From assembly GCA_964615935.1 (NCBI GenBank), contig CAZTTG010000062.1:1-36805 (forward strand): DNA of 36,805 nucleotides, written 5' to 3'. The position numbers were made by a program, and so were the translations under genes. Of the stretch, positions 7,346 to 15,312 are shown in pieces (position 1 is the first letter of the stretch; the number at the start of each line of letters is the position of its first letter). The notes beneath the pieces were generated by a model. It made no database searches and was not told the DNA's origin. It was given only the letters and a program-made list of their open reading frames with translations. The DNA is from CAZTTG01 sp964615935. Its GTDB lineage: Bacteria; Planctomycetota; UBA1135; GCA-002686595.

Positions 7346-8475
7346 GCGAGCACCCCAAGGCCTGGCTGGCCCTGGAGAACGGGGCGGTCCTGGAGGGCCG
7401 CTCGGTGGGCGCGCCGGGGGAGGCCTCCGGCGACCTGGTCTTCAACACCGCCATGACCGGCTACCAGGAGATCCTCACGGACCCCTCCTACTGCGGCCAG
7501 GTGGTGGTCATGACCTACCCCTTGATCGGCAACTACGGCGTGGCCGCCGAGGACGGCGAGAGCTCCCGACCCTGGGTCGAGGCCCTGGTGATGCGGGAGA
7601 TGTCCGCGCGCGCCAGCGGGCGCCGGGCGACCTCGAGCCTGCCGGTGTGGCTCAAGGCCCACGGCGTGGTGGCGATCGAGGGCGTCGACACGCGCCGACT
7701 CACCCGGATGGTGCGCACCGAGGGCTCGCTGCGCTGCGTCGTCTCGACCGAGGAGTCGGACCGCGACGCCCTGGTCGCCAAGGCCCGCTCGGCCCTGGCC
7801 ACCGACGGGCGCGACCTGGCCTCGGTGGTGAGCTGCAAGGAGGCCTACGCCTGGGACGCGGACTTCGACGAGTCCTTTCCGGCGCTGCTGGAGAGGGAGC
7901 GCGGGCGCCGCTTGCGCTGCGTGGCCTACGACTTCGGCGCCAAGCGCAACATCATGCGAGGGCTGGTGCACGCGGGCTTCGACGTCACCGTGGTGCCCGC
8001 CGGGACCCCGGCGGCGGAGACCCTGGCCCTGGAGCCGAAGGCGATCTTCCTCTCCAACGGCCCCGGCGACCCGGCCGCCGTCACGGCCGGCATCGACGCC
8101 GTGGCCGACCTGGTCGGCAAACGGCCCATCTTCGGCATCTGCCTGGGGCACCAGATCCTCTCCATCGTGCTGGGCGCCACCACCCACAAGATGGCCTTCG
8201 GCCACCACGGCGCGAACCACCCGGTGCGGGACATCGCCACCGGCCGGGTGGAGATCACCTCCCAGAACCACTCCTTCGCGGTGGACATGGAGTCCATCAC
8301 CGCCGCCGCCGAGCTGGAGCTGACCCACCTGAACCTCAACGACCAGACGGTCGAGGGCCTGGCCCACACCCGCCTGCCGATCTTCAGCGTCCAGTACCAC
8401 CCCGAGGCCGCCCCCGGACCCCTCGACTCCTCGCACCTGTTCCGGCGCTTCCACGAGCGGATCGAGGGGGCGTAG
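7342..8475 (+). CDS. carA: Carbamoyl-phosphate synthase small (glutaminase) subunit
   Basis: The 377-aa glutaminase releases ammonia from glutamine and channels it to CarB to make carbamoyl phosphate for arginine and pyrimidine synthesis. The N-terminal CPSase small-chain domain (about 5-140, including FNTAMTGYQEILTDPSY) precedes a class I glutamine amidotransferase domain. Its triad is intact: C267 in FGICLGHQ, H353 and E355 in QYHPEAAPGP. The start overlaps the larB stop (ATGA), so the genes are probably cotranscribed and coupled. CarB is not in the window. The gene converges on priA with only 14 nt between stops. Confidence 0.96.
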   Translation: MSEHPKAWLALENGAVLEGRSVGAPGEASGDLVFNTAMTGYQEILTDPSYCGQVVVMTYPLIGNYGVAAEDGESSRPWVEALVMREMSARASGRRATSSLPVWLKAHGVVAIEGVDTRRLTRMVRTEGSLRCVVSTEESDRDALVAKARSALATDGRDLASVVSCKEAYAWDADFDESFPALLERERGRRLRCVAYDFGAKRNIMRGLVHAGFDVTVVPAGTPAAETLALEPKAIFLSNGPGDPAAVTAGIDAVADLVGKRPIFGICLGHQILSIVLGATTHKMAFGHHGANHPVRDIATGRVEITSQNHSFAVDMESITAAAELELTHLNLNDQTVEGLAHTRLPIFSVQYHPEAAPGPLDSSHLFRRFHERIEGA

Positions 8476-8489
8476 CCGACGCCGGCACC

Positions 8490-10811
8490 CTACATCAGGT
8501 TCACCGGGTCCACGTCGATCGCCATCCGCGGGCGGGTCATCTCGCCGGAGAGGGCGATCAGCTCCTCGCGCACCGCCTCCAGGGCGTCGCCCGCCAGGGG
8601 CACCTTCACCAGGACGTGCCAGCGAGAGCGGTTGCGGAGGCGGGAGATGGGCGCGGGCGCGGCGGGCAGGATCGCGGCGCGGTGACCGGCCAGGCGCACC
8701 TTCAGGCGTTCGACGCACTGGAGCGCCGCTCGCTCGACCCGTCCGGGATCGGAGTCCTCGAAGAGGGCCCGGACCAGGCGTGCATGGGGCGGATAGAAGG
8801 CGTCGGCGCGGTGCGCGCTCTCCCGGGCGGCGAAGCCGCGGTAGTCGTGCCGCGCCGCCAGGACGATGGGGGGCTCGGTGGGGGCGAAGGTCTGGACCAC
8901 GATGTGGCCCTCGCTCGGACCCCGCCCGGCACGACCCGCGACCTGCGCGATGAGCTGAAAGGTGCGCTCCGAGGCGCGGAAGTCGGGCAGGCGCAGCGAG
9001 CAGTCGGCGTTGATGATGCCGACCACCGTGACCCCCGGGAAATCGAGCCCCTTGGCGATCATCTGGGTTCCCACCAGGACGTCGATCTCGCCCCGACCGA
9101 AGGCACCCAGGGCCTCCTGGTAGTCCTGGCTGCGGCGCATGGTGTCGGAGTCCATGCGCCGGACGCGAGCCCCGGGGAGCAGGCGCGCGAGCTCCCGCTC
9201 GATCCGCTCGGAGCCGGCGCCCAGGTAGCGCAGGCCCGGGGCCCCGCAAGCCGGGCAGGCGCTGGGCGGACGGATCTCCTCGCAGCAGCTGTGGCACACC
9301 GCGCGGCCGATGTGCCGGTGGAAGGTCAGGCTGACGTCGCAGCGCCCGCAGCGCACCGTGAGCTTGCAGTGGCGGCACCACAGGACCGGGGTGAAGCCCC
9401 GCCGGTTGAGGAACAGGATCACCTGCTCGCCGGCGGCCAGGGCCTGCTCCATCAGGTGGCGCAGGCGCCGCGAGAACAGCTCGCTGCCCTCGATCTCGCC
9501 CCGCTCCGCCCGCATGTCGATCACGTCGATCGGGGGCAGGGGACGGCCGCTGATGCGCGTGGAGAGCACCAGGTGTCGGTGGGGCTCGCCGCCTTCCGGC
9601 CGCTCCTGCAGTCGGCTCCAGCTCTCCAGGGAGGGCGTGGCCGATCCCAGCACGCACACCGCCCCGGCCCGGCGCGCCCGCTCGACGGCGACCTCCCGCG
9701 CGTGATAGCGCGGGGCGGTGGCCTGCTTGAAGGAGGGCTCGTGCTCCTCGTCCACGACGATCACCCCCAGCTCCCGCACGGGAGCGAAGACCGCCGAGCG
9801 GGCGCCCACCACCACCCGCGCCCGGGCGCTCCTCACCCGGCTCCACATGTCCAGGCGCTGCGCGTCGCTCATGCCGCTGTGCAGCACCGCCACCTCCTCG
9901 AAGCGCGAGCGGAACCACCCCACGGTCTGGGGCGTCAGGGAGATCTCGGGGACCAGCACGATGGCCGAGCGCCCGCGCGCCAGGGCCTCCTCGATGGCGC
10001 GCAGGTAGACCTCGGTCTTGCCGCTCCCGGTGACCCCCTCGAGCAGGAAGGCGCGGTGCCGGCCCGCCTCCAGCTCGGCGACGATGGCCGCCACCGCCAC
10101 CTCCTGCTCGGGCGTGAGCCGCTCCGGCCGGGGACGATCGCCGCGCGAGAGCAGGAGCTCGTCGGGAGCGGCGGCGACGCGTCGCAGCCGGACCCAGCCG
10201 CGCTGCTCGAGCCGGCGCGCGGGCCGGCCGTCGGACAGGCCCAGGCGGCGCACCAGGTCGCGGAGCTCGACCGGCTCCCCCAGCTCCAGCAGGGTCCGCA
10301 GCAGCCGGTGCTGCTGGCTGGCCCGCCCCTCGAGGGCGGCCAGCTCGTCGGGCCCCACACCGGGGACGACCTCGGCCACCAGCACGCTCTTCCGCGCGCG
10401 GTCGCGCTTGAGCGCCGCCGGCAGCACCGCGTGCAGGGCCTCGCCCCAGGAGCAGGCGTAGGTCCGCCCCATCCAGCGGGCCAGCTCCAGGAGGTCGTCG
10501 TCCACGATGGGATGCTCGTCGAGGAGCCGCTCCAGGGGCCGGATCCGCCCCCCGGCGAGCTCCGAGCTGTCGCTGGTCCCCACCACCAAGCCCACCTCGC
10601 GCCGTCGGCCGAAGGGCACCCGGGCGCGCATCCCGCGGCGCACCGCCCCCTCCAGCTCCGCGGGCACCGCATAGGTGAACTCGGTGCGCACCGGCCGGTT
10701 GAGCGCCACCTGGGCGAAGGTCCCCCGCGGGCGCACAGCCGGCTCCGTATCGAGCTCCGGGAACAGGCCCCGCATGGTCGCTCCCGCGCGCTCGGTCTTC
10801 CCCTCCCCCAT
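8490..10811 (-). CDS. priA: Primosomal replication-restart helicase PriA
   Basis: The 773-aa superfamily 2 helicase binds abandoned forks and reloads the replicative helicase. Order: N-terminal 3'-end-binding domain (VALNRPVRTEFTYAVP), Walker A GVTGSGKT (about 259-266), DEEH box (about 351), zinc-binding cysteine cluster in the helicase C lobe (about 478-525, CRHCKLTVRCGRC, then CHSCCEE and CPACG), TQMIAKGLDFPGV and AGRAGRG. Two starts are plausible: the ATG at 10811 after GAGGGG, 8 nt past the upstream stop, and the ATG at 10775 after GGGAG (761 aa). I list the longer. It is the last gene of the large minus-strand block, which is unusual company for priA. Confidence 0.93.
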   Translation of the reverse strand: MGEGKTERAGATMRGLFPELDTEPAVRPRGTFAQVALNRPVRTEFTYAVPAELEGAVRRGMRARVPFGRRREVGLVVGTSDSSELAGGRIRPLERLLDEHPIVDDDLLELARWMGRTYACSWGEALHAVLPAALKRDRARKSVLVAEVVPGVGPDELAALEGRASQQHRLLRTLLELGEPVELRDLVRRLGLSDGRPARRLEQRGWVRLRRVAAAPDELLLSRGDRPRPERLTPEQEVAVAAIVAELEAGRHRAFLLEGVTGSGKTEVYLRAIEEALARGRSAIVLVPEISLTPQTVGWFRSRFEEVAVLHSGMSDAQRLDMWSRVRSARARVVVGARSAVFAPVRELGVIVVDEEHEPSFKQATAPRYHAREVAVERARRAGAVCVLGSATPSLESWSRLQERPEGGEPHRHLVLSTRISGRPLPPIDVIDMRAERGEIEGSELFSRRLRHLMEQALAAGEQVILFLNRRGFTPVLWCRHCKLTVRCGRCDVSLTFHRHIGRAVCHSCCEEIRPPSACPACGAPGLRYLGAGSERIERELARLLPGARVRRMDSDTMRRSQDYQEALGAFGRGEIDVLVGTQMIAKGLDFPGVTVVGIINADCSLRLPDFRASERTFQLIAQVAGRAGRGPSEGHIVVQTFAPTEPPIVLAARHDYRGFAARESAHRADAFYPPHARLVRALFEDSDPGRVERAALQCVERLKVRLAGHRAAILPAAPAPISRLRNRSRWHVLVKVPLAGDALEAVREELIALSGEMTRPRMAIDVDPVNLM

Positions 10812-10819
10812 CGAGCCCC

Positions 10820-11107
10820 TCAGTCGCAGGCGCAGGGCGTGGCGCCGCAGCGCGGACACCCCTCCCGGTACTTGCGGCTGGCGGCGGCCTCCAGGTCGAC
10901 GCCCGCGATCGACGCCAGGGTGGACAGCCAGGCGAGCACGTCGGCGAACTCGCCCTCCAGCTCCTCCTTGTTTCCGTTCCGCCTCAAGGCCCGGGTCAGC
11001 TCCCCCACCTCCTCGCAGAACCACATGTGGGTACCGGCCAGGCCGCGAGCGGAGTCGCGCTCGTAGTAGATCGACTCGATCAGCTTCTGGAACTCGGCCA
11101 GTCTCAT
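10820..11107 (-). CDS. MazG-like nucleotide pyrophosphohydrolase with Cys-rich tail
   Basis: The 95-aa all-helical NTP pyrophosphohydrolase fold carries the metal-binding pattern EEVGEL (about 32-37) and EFADVLAW (about 53-60), typical of MazG/dCTPase-type enzymes that hydrolyse non-canonical or excess NTPs to NMP and PPi. The last dozen residues, CPRCGATPCACD, have four cysteines in a CxxC...CxC arrangement, resembling half of a zinc ribbon. Substrate is unknown. The gene lies 23 nt after the SpoIIE-like gene and 8 nt before priA, so all three are probably cotranscribed. A nucleotide-pool clean-up role would suit a replication neighbour, but this is inference. Confidence 0.85.
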   Translation of the reverse strand: MRLAEFQKLIESIYYERDSARGLAGTHMWFCEEVGELTRALRRNGNKEELEGEFADVLAWLSTLASIAGVDLEAAASRKYREGCPRCGATPCACD

Positions 11108-11130
11108 GGGGTGCTGCCTCGCGGTGCGCC

Positions 11131-12747
11131 TCAGCCCTCCAGGTCGCGGGCGATGGTGATGATGGTGATGTCCCGGGGGAGCAGCTCGTCCTCGACGTAG
11201 GCCTCGATCACGGTCTGCATCCGCTCGAGGAACTCGTCGCTCGAGTTGGCGCCGTGGCGCTTGATCTTGGCGTAGAAGGCCTTCTCCCCGAACTCCGCGC
11301 CCTCGGCGTCGGCGATCTCCACGGCACCGGTGTTGGTCAGGACCAGCCGGTCGCCGGGATCCAGCGGCACCTGCTGCACCTGCAGGGCGCGCTCGAAGAT
11401 GGGGCCCTGGTCGAAGCCCAGGGCGATGCCCTCGGGCTGGATCAGCCGGACCTGGCCGTCCTCGTTGGTGTAGCGCACCAGGGGGATCTTGTGCCCGGCG
11501 CAGGCCACCGTTGCCAGGGCCTGGGCCGGGTCGATCAGCGCGTACAGGGCGGTGACGAACATGCCCCGGCGCATGTGGCGGGCCAGCTCCAGGTTGACCG
11601 CCAGGAGGGCCTCCTTGACGTCCCCCCCGCGCGAGAGCTCCACGCGCAGGTAGGCGCGCGCGACGGCCCCCACCAGGGCCCCCGGAAGCCCCCGGCCGCT
11701 GACCTCGCACACCAGCAGGCCGATCCGGCCGCCCCCCAGCTCGATGAAGTCGAGGAAGTCCCCCCCCAGCCGCTCCGAGGCCATGTGCGCGGCGGCCAGG
11801 TCGTAGCCCGAGAGGCCCGGGATCGAGTCGGTGAGCAGCGCGTCGCGGACCTCGCTGGCCACCTCCACCTCGCGATCGCGGATCTGCAGCTCCAGCTCGG
11901 TCTCCTGGGCTTCCGACAGGCCGCGGGCCATCTTGTCCACCGCGCGCGCGAGGGTCGCCACCTCGCCCCCCCCGGTCACCCGCACGCGGTGGCTCAGGTT
12001 GCCGATGCTGATCTGGCGGATGTCCTGGATGATCTCGTCGATGGGCCGCGAGACCTGATTGCCCACCCAGACAGCCATGCCCCCCACCACCAGGATGATC
12101 ACCAGGGTGGTGCCCAGCATGAGCCCCAGGATGCCCGCCGTGGCCACCGACCCCTGGTCGTGCATCAGGATCTCGACCGGATCCTGGCTGCGGTCCGGGC
12201 GGTAGCTGAAGAGCCAGCCGGGCCTGTCCTGGGGGCCGTAGGTCACCTCCCCCACCAGGACTCCGCCGGGGTAGGAGGTGGCGCGCTCCGCGCTCCTCCC
12301 CAGGTACCTCAGCTCGGGATCGGCGATGGCCTGGTCGTGGCGCCGGCCGTACTCCCTCCTCATCGACTTGAGCCGGGCCTCGATCGCCTTGGCCGTCTCG
12401 CGCCGGATGTCGTAGTCCGCGTTGGCCTCGCCGGGCAGCCGGCCCGCGCGGCGGACCTCGTCGGACTGCTCCTTGGCCTTGGCCCACTCGAGGTCCAGGG
12501 CCTCGTAGATCCACTTGAGCCGCCGCTTCTCGCGCTCCCGGTATTCCCGCTCGCCGTGGGCCTTGGCGCTGTCGATCAGCGCGTCGCGGCCGGTCTGCTC
12601 GGCCACGGCGCCGACGCTCTTGTTCAGCAGGAACCCGCTGATCCCGAGGATCGGGACGGTGGCCGCGGTCATCAGCAGCGCGAAGCGGGCCGAGAGGCCC
12701 ATGCCTCTCGTGCGGAGCTCGGGGGTCTCGCGGGTCCTGTGTCTCAT
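11131..12747 (-). CDS. HAMP-SpoIIE/PP2C-like membrane protein, possibly pseudophosphatase
   Basis: The 538-aa protein has a TM helix (about 20-43), an extracytoplasmic helical sensor region (44-200), a second TM (205-229), a HAMP domain (230-280) and a SpoIIE/RsbU-type domain (about 295-536). Family members dephosphorylate anti-anti-sigma factors. Here GGDFLD (D330) is kept. The normal DVSGHG reads EVSGRG (E348), TDG reads NTG (T473 in place of Asp), and the DD near the end reads RD (525-526). Metal binding and catalysis may therefore be reduced or lost. The ATG at 12747 follows the pgpA stop by one base (TGACATG). A GTG at 12756 is an alternative. No anti-sigma partner is in the window. Confidence 0.85.
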   Translation of the reverse strand: MRHRTRETPELRTRGMGLSARFALLMTAATVPILGISGFLLNKSVGAVAEQTGRDALIDSAKAHGEREYREREKRRLKWIYEALDLEWAKAKEQSDEVRRAGRLPGEANADYDIRRETAKAIEARLKSMRREYGRRHDQAIADPELRYLGRSAERATSYPGGVLVGEVTYGPQDRPGWLFSYRPDRSQDPVEILMHDQGSVATAGILGLMLGTTLVIILVVGGMAVWVGNQVSRPIDEIIQDIRQISIGNLSHRVRVTGGGEVATLARAVDKMARGLSEAQETELELQIRDREVEVASEVRDALLTDSIPGLSGYDLAAAHMASERLGGDFLDFIELGGGRIGLLVCEVSGRGLPGALVGAVARAYLRVELSRGGDVKEALLAVNLELARHMRRGMFVTALYALIDPAQALATVACAGHKIPLVRYTNEDGQVRLIQPEGIALGFDQGPIFERALQVQQVPLDPGDRLVLTNTGAVEIADAEGAEFGEKAFYAKIKRHGANSSDEFLERMQTVIEAYVEDELLPRDITIITIARDLEG

Positions 12748-12748
12748 G

Positions 12749-13231
12749 TCAGCCACTCACTCCCCAGGTCAGCGGGATCAGGAGGCGCGCCGGAAGCATG
12801 ACCAGCACCAGCCCGAAGAGCCCGGCCGCCACGTCGTCCAGCAGGATCCCGTGGCCGCCCGAGAGACTCTCCAGGCGGCGGATCGGGCCGAGCTTGGCGA
12901 TGTCGAAGAAGCGGAACGCACAGAAGGCCACCAGCAGGCCCAGGAGACTGGGACCGCCGACCCAGGCTACGGTTACGAGGTACCCGATCACCTCGTCCAG
13001 GACGAAGAATTGTGGGTCCTTGCGGCCCGCCCGGCGCTCCGCCCAGGGGGCCAGGGCGTGGCCCGCAAGGTACAGGACCGCCCCGCAGAGCGCGATCCAG
13101 AGGGGGAACAGGGGGGCCCGCGACAGGAGCCAGGCGATCAGGACGCCGCCCAGGGTGCCGAAGGTCCCCGGGGCCGCGGGTGCGCAGCCCAGGAAGCCGA
13201 AGGAGACGATCGCCAGCTTGAGCCTGTCCAC
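12749..13231 (-). CDS. pgpA: Phosphatidylglycerophosphatase A
   Basis: The 160-aa membrane enzyme removes the phosphate from phosphatidylglycerol-phosphate, completing phosphatidylglycerol synthesis begun by the preceding gene pgsA. The family motifs are present: APGTFGTLGG near the N terminus, DPQFFVLDEVIGY, and FRFFDIAKLGPIRRLE followed by GGHGILLDDVAAG. The usual KP before the PI motif is KLGPI here. The frame is open well upstream, but pgsA ends at 13270 and the GTG at 13231 places the start just before the conserved KLAIVSFGFLG segment. There is no obvious ribosome-binding site, so the start is uncertain. It is tightly coupled to the SpoIIE-like gene. Confidence 0.88.
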   Translation of the reverse strand: MDRLKLAIVSFGFLGCAPAAPGTFGTLGGVLIAWLLSRAPLFPLWIALCGAVLYLAGHALAPWAERRAGRKDPQFFVLDEVIGYLVTVAWVGGPSLLGLLVAFCAFRFFDIAKLGPIRRLESLSGGHGILLDDVAAGLFGLVLVMLPARLLIPLTWGVSG

Positions 13232-13269
13232 CGCGATGAGGTCGGGTTGGGCGGGGTCCTGTGAGCCGA

Positions 13270-13887
13270 TCAGCGGGCTCTCTCGGCCAGCACCTGACGC
13301 ATCCTGAGGACGTAGGACACTCCCGATCCGACCGAGGTCACCAGGGTCAGCCAGACGGCGACGTGCCCCAGCGTCTCCAGGACGGCGGTCAGGGTCTCGC
13401 CCCACGCGATCCCGTGCACGCCGAGCACGATCCCCACGGCCACGCACTGCACCCCCATCTTGATCTTGCCGAACCAGTCGGCCGGGAACTCGCCACCGAT
13501 GGTCTCCACGTAGCCCCGGATGGCGGTCACCAGGAACTCCCGCGCCAGGATCACCACCACGATCCAGGCCGGGAACCAGTCCCGCGACCAGGGCATCACC
13601 GCCAGGTAGATCATCGAGCCGACCACCAGGATCTTGTCGACGAAGGGGTCGGCGATGCGGCCGAAGGCGGTCACCACGTTGCCGCGGCGAGCCAGCCAGC
13701 CGTCCAGGAAGTCCGTCAGGGCGGTCAGGATGAACAGCCAGAAGGAGACCGATATGGCCGCCGGGATGGTCCGCGCCTCCTCCGGCTGCAGGTCGCCGTA
13801 GAGGGCGAAGATCGCGAACAGCACCAGCGCTCCCAGGAAGCGCAGGGCGGTGATGCGGTTGGGCCAGTGAGCGAAGATGCCCGTCAT
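13270..13887 (-). CDS. pgsA: CDP-diacylglycerol-glycerol-3-phosphate phosphatidyltransferase
   Basis: The 205-aa integral membrane enzyme makes phosphatidylglycerol-phosphate from CDP-diacylglycerol and glycerol-3-phosphate. The CDP-alcohol phosphotransferase motif is complete: D59, D62, G63, A66, R67, G76, D80 and D84 within TDFLDGWLARR and AFGRIADPFVD. Several hydrophobic segments flank it. The start ATG overlaps the rimO stop by 4 nt (ATGA), and pgpA follows, so the pair performs consecutive steps. Glycerophosphate rather than inositol or choline specificity is inferred from overall similarity and the neighbouring pgpA. Confidence 0.93.
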   Translation of the reverse strand: MTGIFAHWPNRITALRFLGALVLFAIFALYGDLQPEEARTIPAAISVSFWLFILTALTDFLDGWLARRGNVVTAFGRIADPFVDKILVVGSMIYLAVMPWSRDWFPAWIVVVILAREFLVTAIRGYVETIGGEFPADWFGKIKMGVQCVAVGIVLGVHGIAWGETLTAVLETLGHVAVWLTLVTSVGSGVSYVLRMRQVLAERAR

Positions 13888-15236
13888 GGGACCTCCGAGT
13901 GCGCCGGGGCGCACACCAGGTTGGATTCGGCGTCGGTCGACTGGACGCGCACCCGCACGCGCTCGCCGACCTCGACCCGCGCGTCGCGGATCTTCGCCAC
14001 CAGATCGACCTCGGGGGCGTCCATCTCGGTGCGCCCCACGGCCACCCCCTCTCCGTCGGGGGCCTCGTCCACCAGGACCTCGAGCTCCTCGCCGATGCGC
14101 GCCGACTGGCTGGCGGCCAGGACCTCGTCGCGGGCCTCCATGACGGCCTCGTAGCGCCGCCGCGCCTCGGCCGCCGGCACCGGCTCGAGCCCGCTGTCCC
14201 ACGCGGGGGTGCCCTCCTCGTGCGAGTACAGGAAGGCGCCCAGGCGGCCCAGGCGGTACTCCCGCACGAGCTCGGGCAGGAGGGCGGCGTCCTCGGCGGT
14301 CTCCCCGGGGAAGCCCACCATCAGGGTGGTGCGCAGGGTGAGGTGGGGGACCTCCTCGAGCAGGCGATCGAGGGTCCGGCGCACCGCCTCGCCGCTGCCG
14401 GCGCGGCCCATGGCTCGCAGGACCGGGGTGGAGATGTGCTGCACCGGGATGTCCAGGTAGGGCAGCACCCGGGGGTGGTCCGCCAGGAGCTCGGTGAGCC
14501 CCCAGGGGAAGCCCCCGGGGTGGGCGTACATGAGGCGCAGGCGGTGGTCTCCCTCGAGGTCGGCCAGGGTGCGCACCAGCGCCGGAAGGTCCGAGCCCAG
14601 GTCCCGGCCCCAGAGGGTCGAGTCCTCGGCCACCAGCACCAGCTCGCGCACCCCGCAGTCGATCAGCTCGCGCGCCTCCTGGGCCAGGGCCTCGGCCGGC
14701 TTGGAGCGGTGGGCACCGCGCATGATGGGGATGGCGCAGAAGGAGCAGGTGCGGTCGCAGCCGTGGGAGATGCGCAGGTAGGCGTAGGAGCTCGGGGTGG
14801 AGAGCAGGCGCGAGCCCTCGCGCTCGGGACCGGGCCCGCCGGGGGCCTCCAGGTAGGCGGGGGCGGTCCGCCCCTCGCCGAGGCGGCGGATGGAGCGCGC
14901 CAGCTCGCGCCAGTCGGAGATCTCGGCGAAGAGGTCGACCCCGGGGAAGCGCTCCACCAGCCTCCGCCGGTAGCGCTGGACCAGGCAGCCGGCGACCACC
15001 ACCCGGGAGAGCTCGCCCCGGTCCTTGCGCCCTAAAAGCTCGCGCAGGGCGCCTTCGGACTCCTCGCGGGCGGGCCCGATGAAGGAGCAGGTGTTCAGGA
15101 CGGCGGTCCGGGCCAGGTCCAGATCCCCGGAGACCACCAGCCCCTCCTCGGCCATGCGGGCGAGGATCAGCTCGGAGTCGATGAGGTTCCTGGCACACCC
15201 GAGGTGGACCAGGGTGACGACGTGGGGCTCGGTCAC
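13884..15236 (-). CDS. rimO: Ribosomal protein S12 methylthiotransferase RimO
   Basis: The 450-aa radical-SAM enzyme methylthiolates a conserved Asp of ribosomal protein S12 using two iron-sulfur clusters. The N-terminal UPF0004/MTTase domain has cysteines C14, C50 and C84. The radical-SAM CxxxCxxC is C160, C164 and C167 (HGCDRTCSFCAIP), and a C-terminal TRAM-like domain (about 380-446) binds the substrate. The LGCARNLIDSE start and the overall pattern favour RimO over MiaB, whose N terminus reads GCQMN. It overlaps pgsA by 4 nt. The upstream FtsK-like gene ends 76 nt before it. Confidence 0.94.
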   Translation of the reverse strand: MTEPHVVTLVHLGCARNLIDSELILARMAEEGLVVSGDLDLARTAVLNTCSFIGPAREESEGALRELLGRKDRGELSRVVVAGCLVQRYRRRLVERFPGVDLFAEISDWRELARSIRRLGEGRTAPAYLEAPGGPGPEREGSRLLSTPSSYAYLRISHGCDRTCSFCAIPIMRGAHRSKPAEALAQEARELIDCGVRELVLVAEDSTLWGRDLGSDLPALVRTLADLEGDHRLRLMYAHPGGFPWGLTELLADHPRVLPYLDIPVQHISTPVLRAMGRAGSGEAVRRTLDRLLEEVPHLTLRTTLMVGFPGETAEDAALLPELVREYRLGRLGAFLYSHEEGTPAWDSGLEPVPAAEARRRYEAVMEARDEVLAASQSARIGEELEVLVDEAPDGEGVAVGRTEMDAPEVDLVAKIRDARVEVGERVRVRVQSTDAESNLVCAPAHSEVP

Positions 15237-15312
15237 GGACGCGGGGTGCAGAGTCGGGGACCGCCGGCGCGTGCGGCGCCGGGGGCGGGGTACGGGGAGG
15301 GCCGAGAAGCGG

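Noticed and set aside
7297..11066. Very long reading frames antisense to or out of phase with carA and priA (873 and 1139 codons)
   Set aside because: They overlap genes with complete catalytic motifs, have Arg/Pro/Gly/Ala-rich low-information sequence, and arise from the high GC content that removes stop codons.
15233..15312. Extension of the FtsK-like gene to 15233 with a 4-nt overlap with rimO
   Set aside because: This frame exists only because the 100-N placeholder is not a multiple of three; the true C-terminal frame ends at the TAG at 15313.
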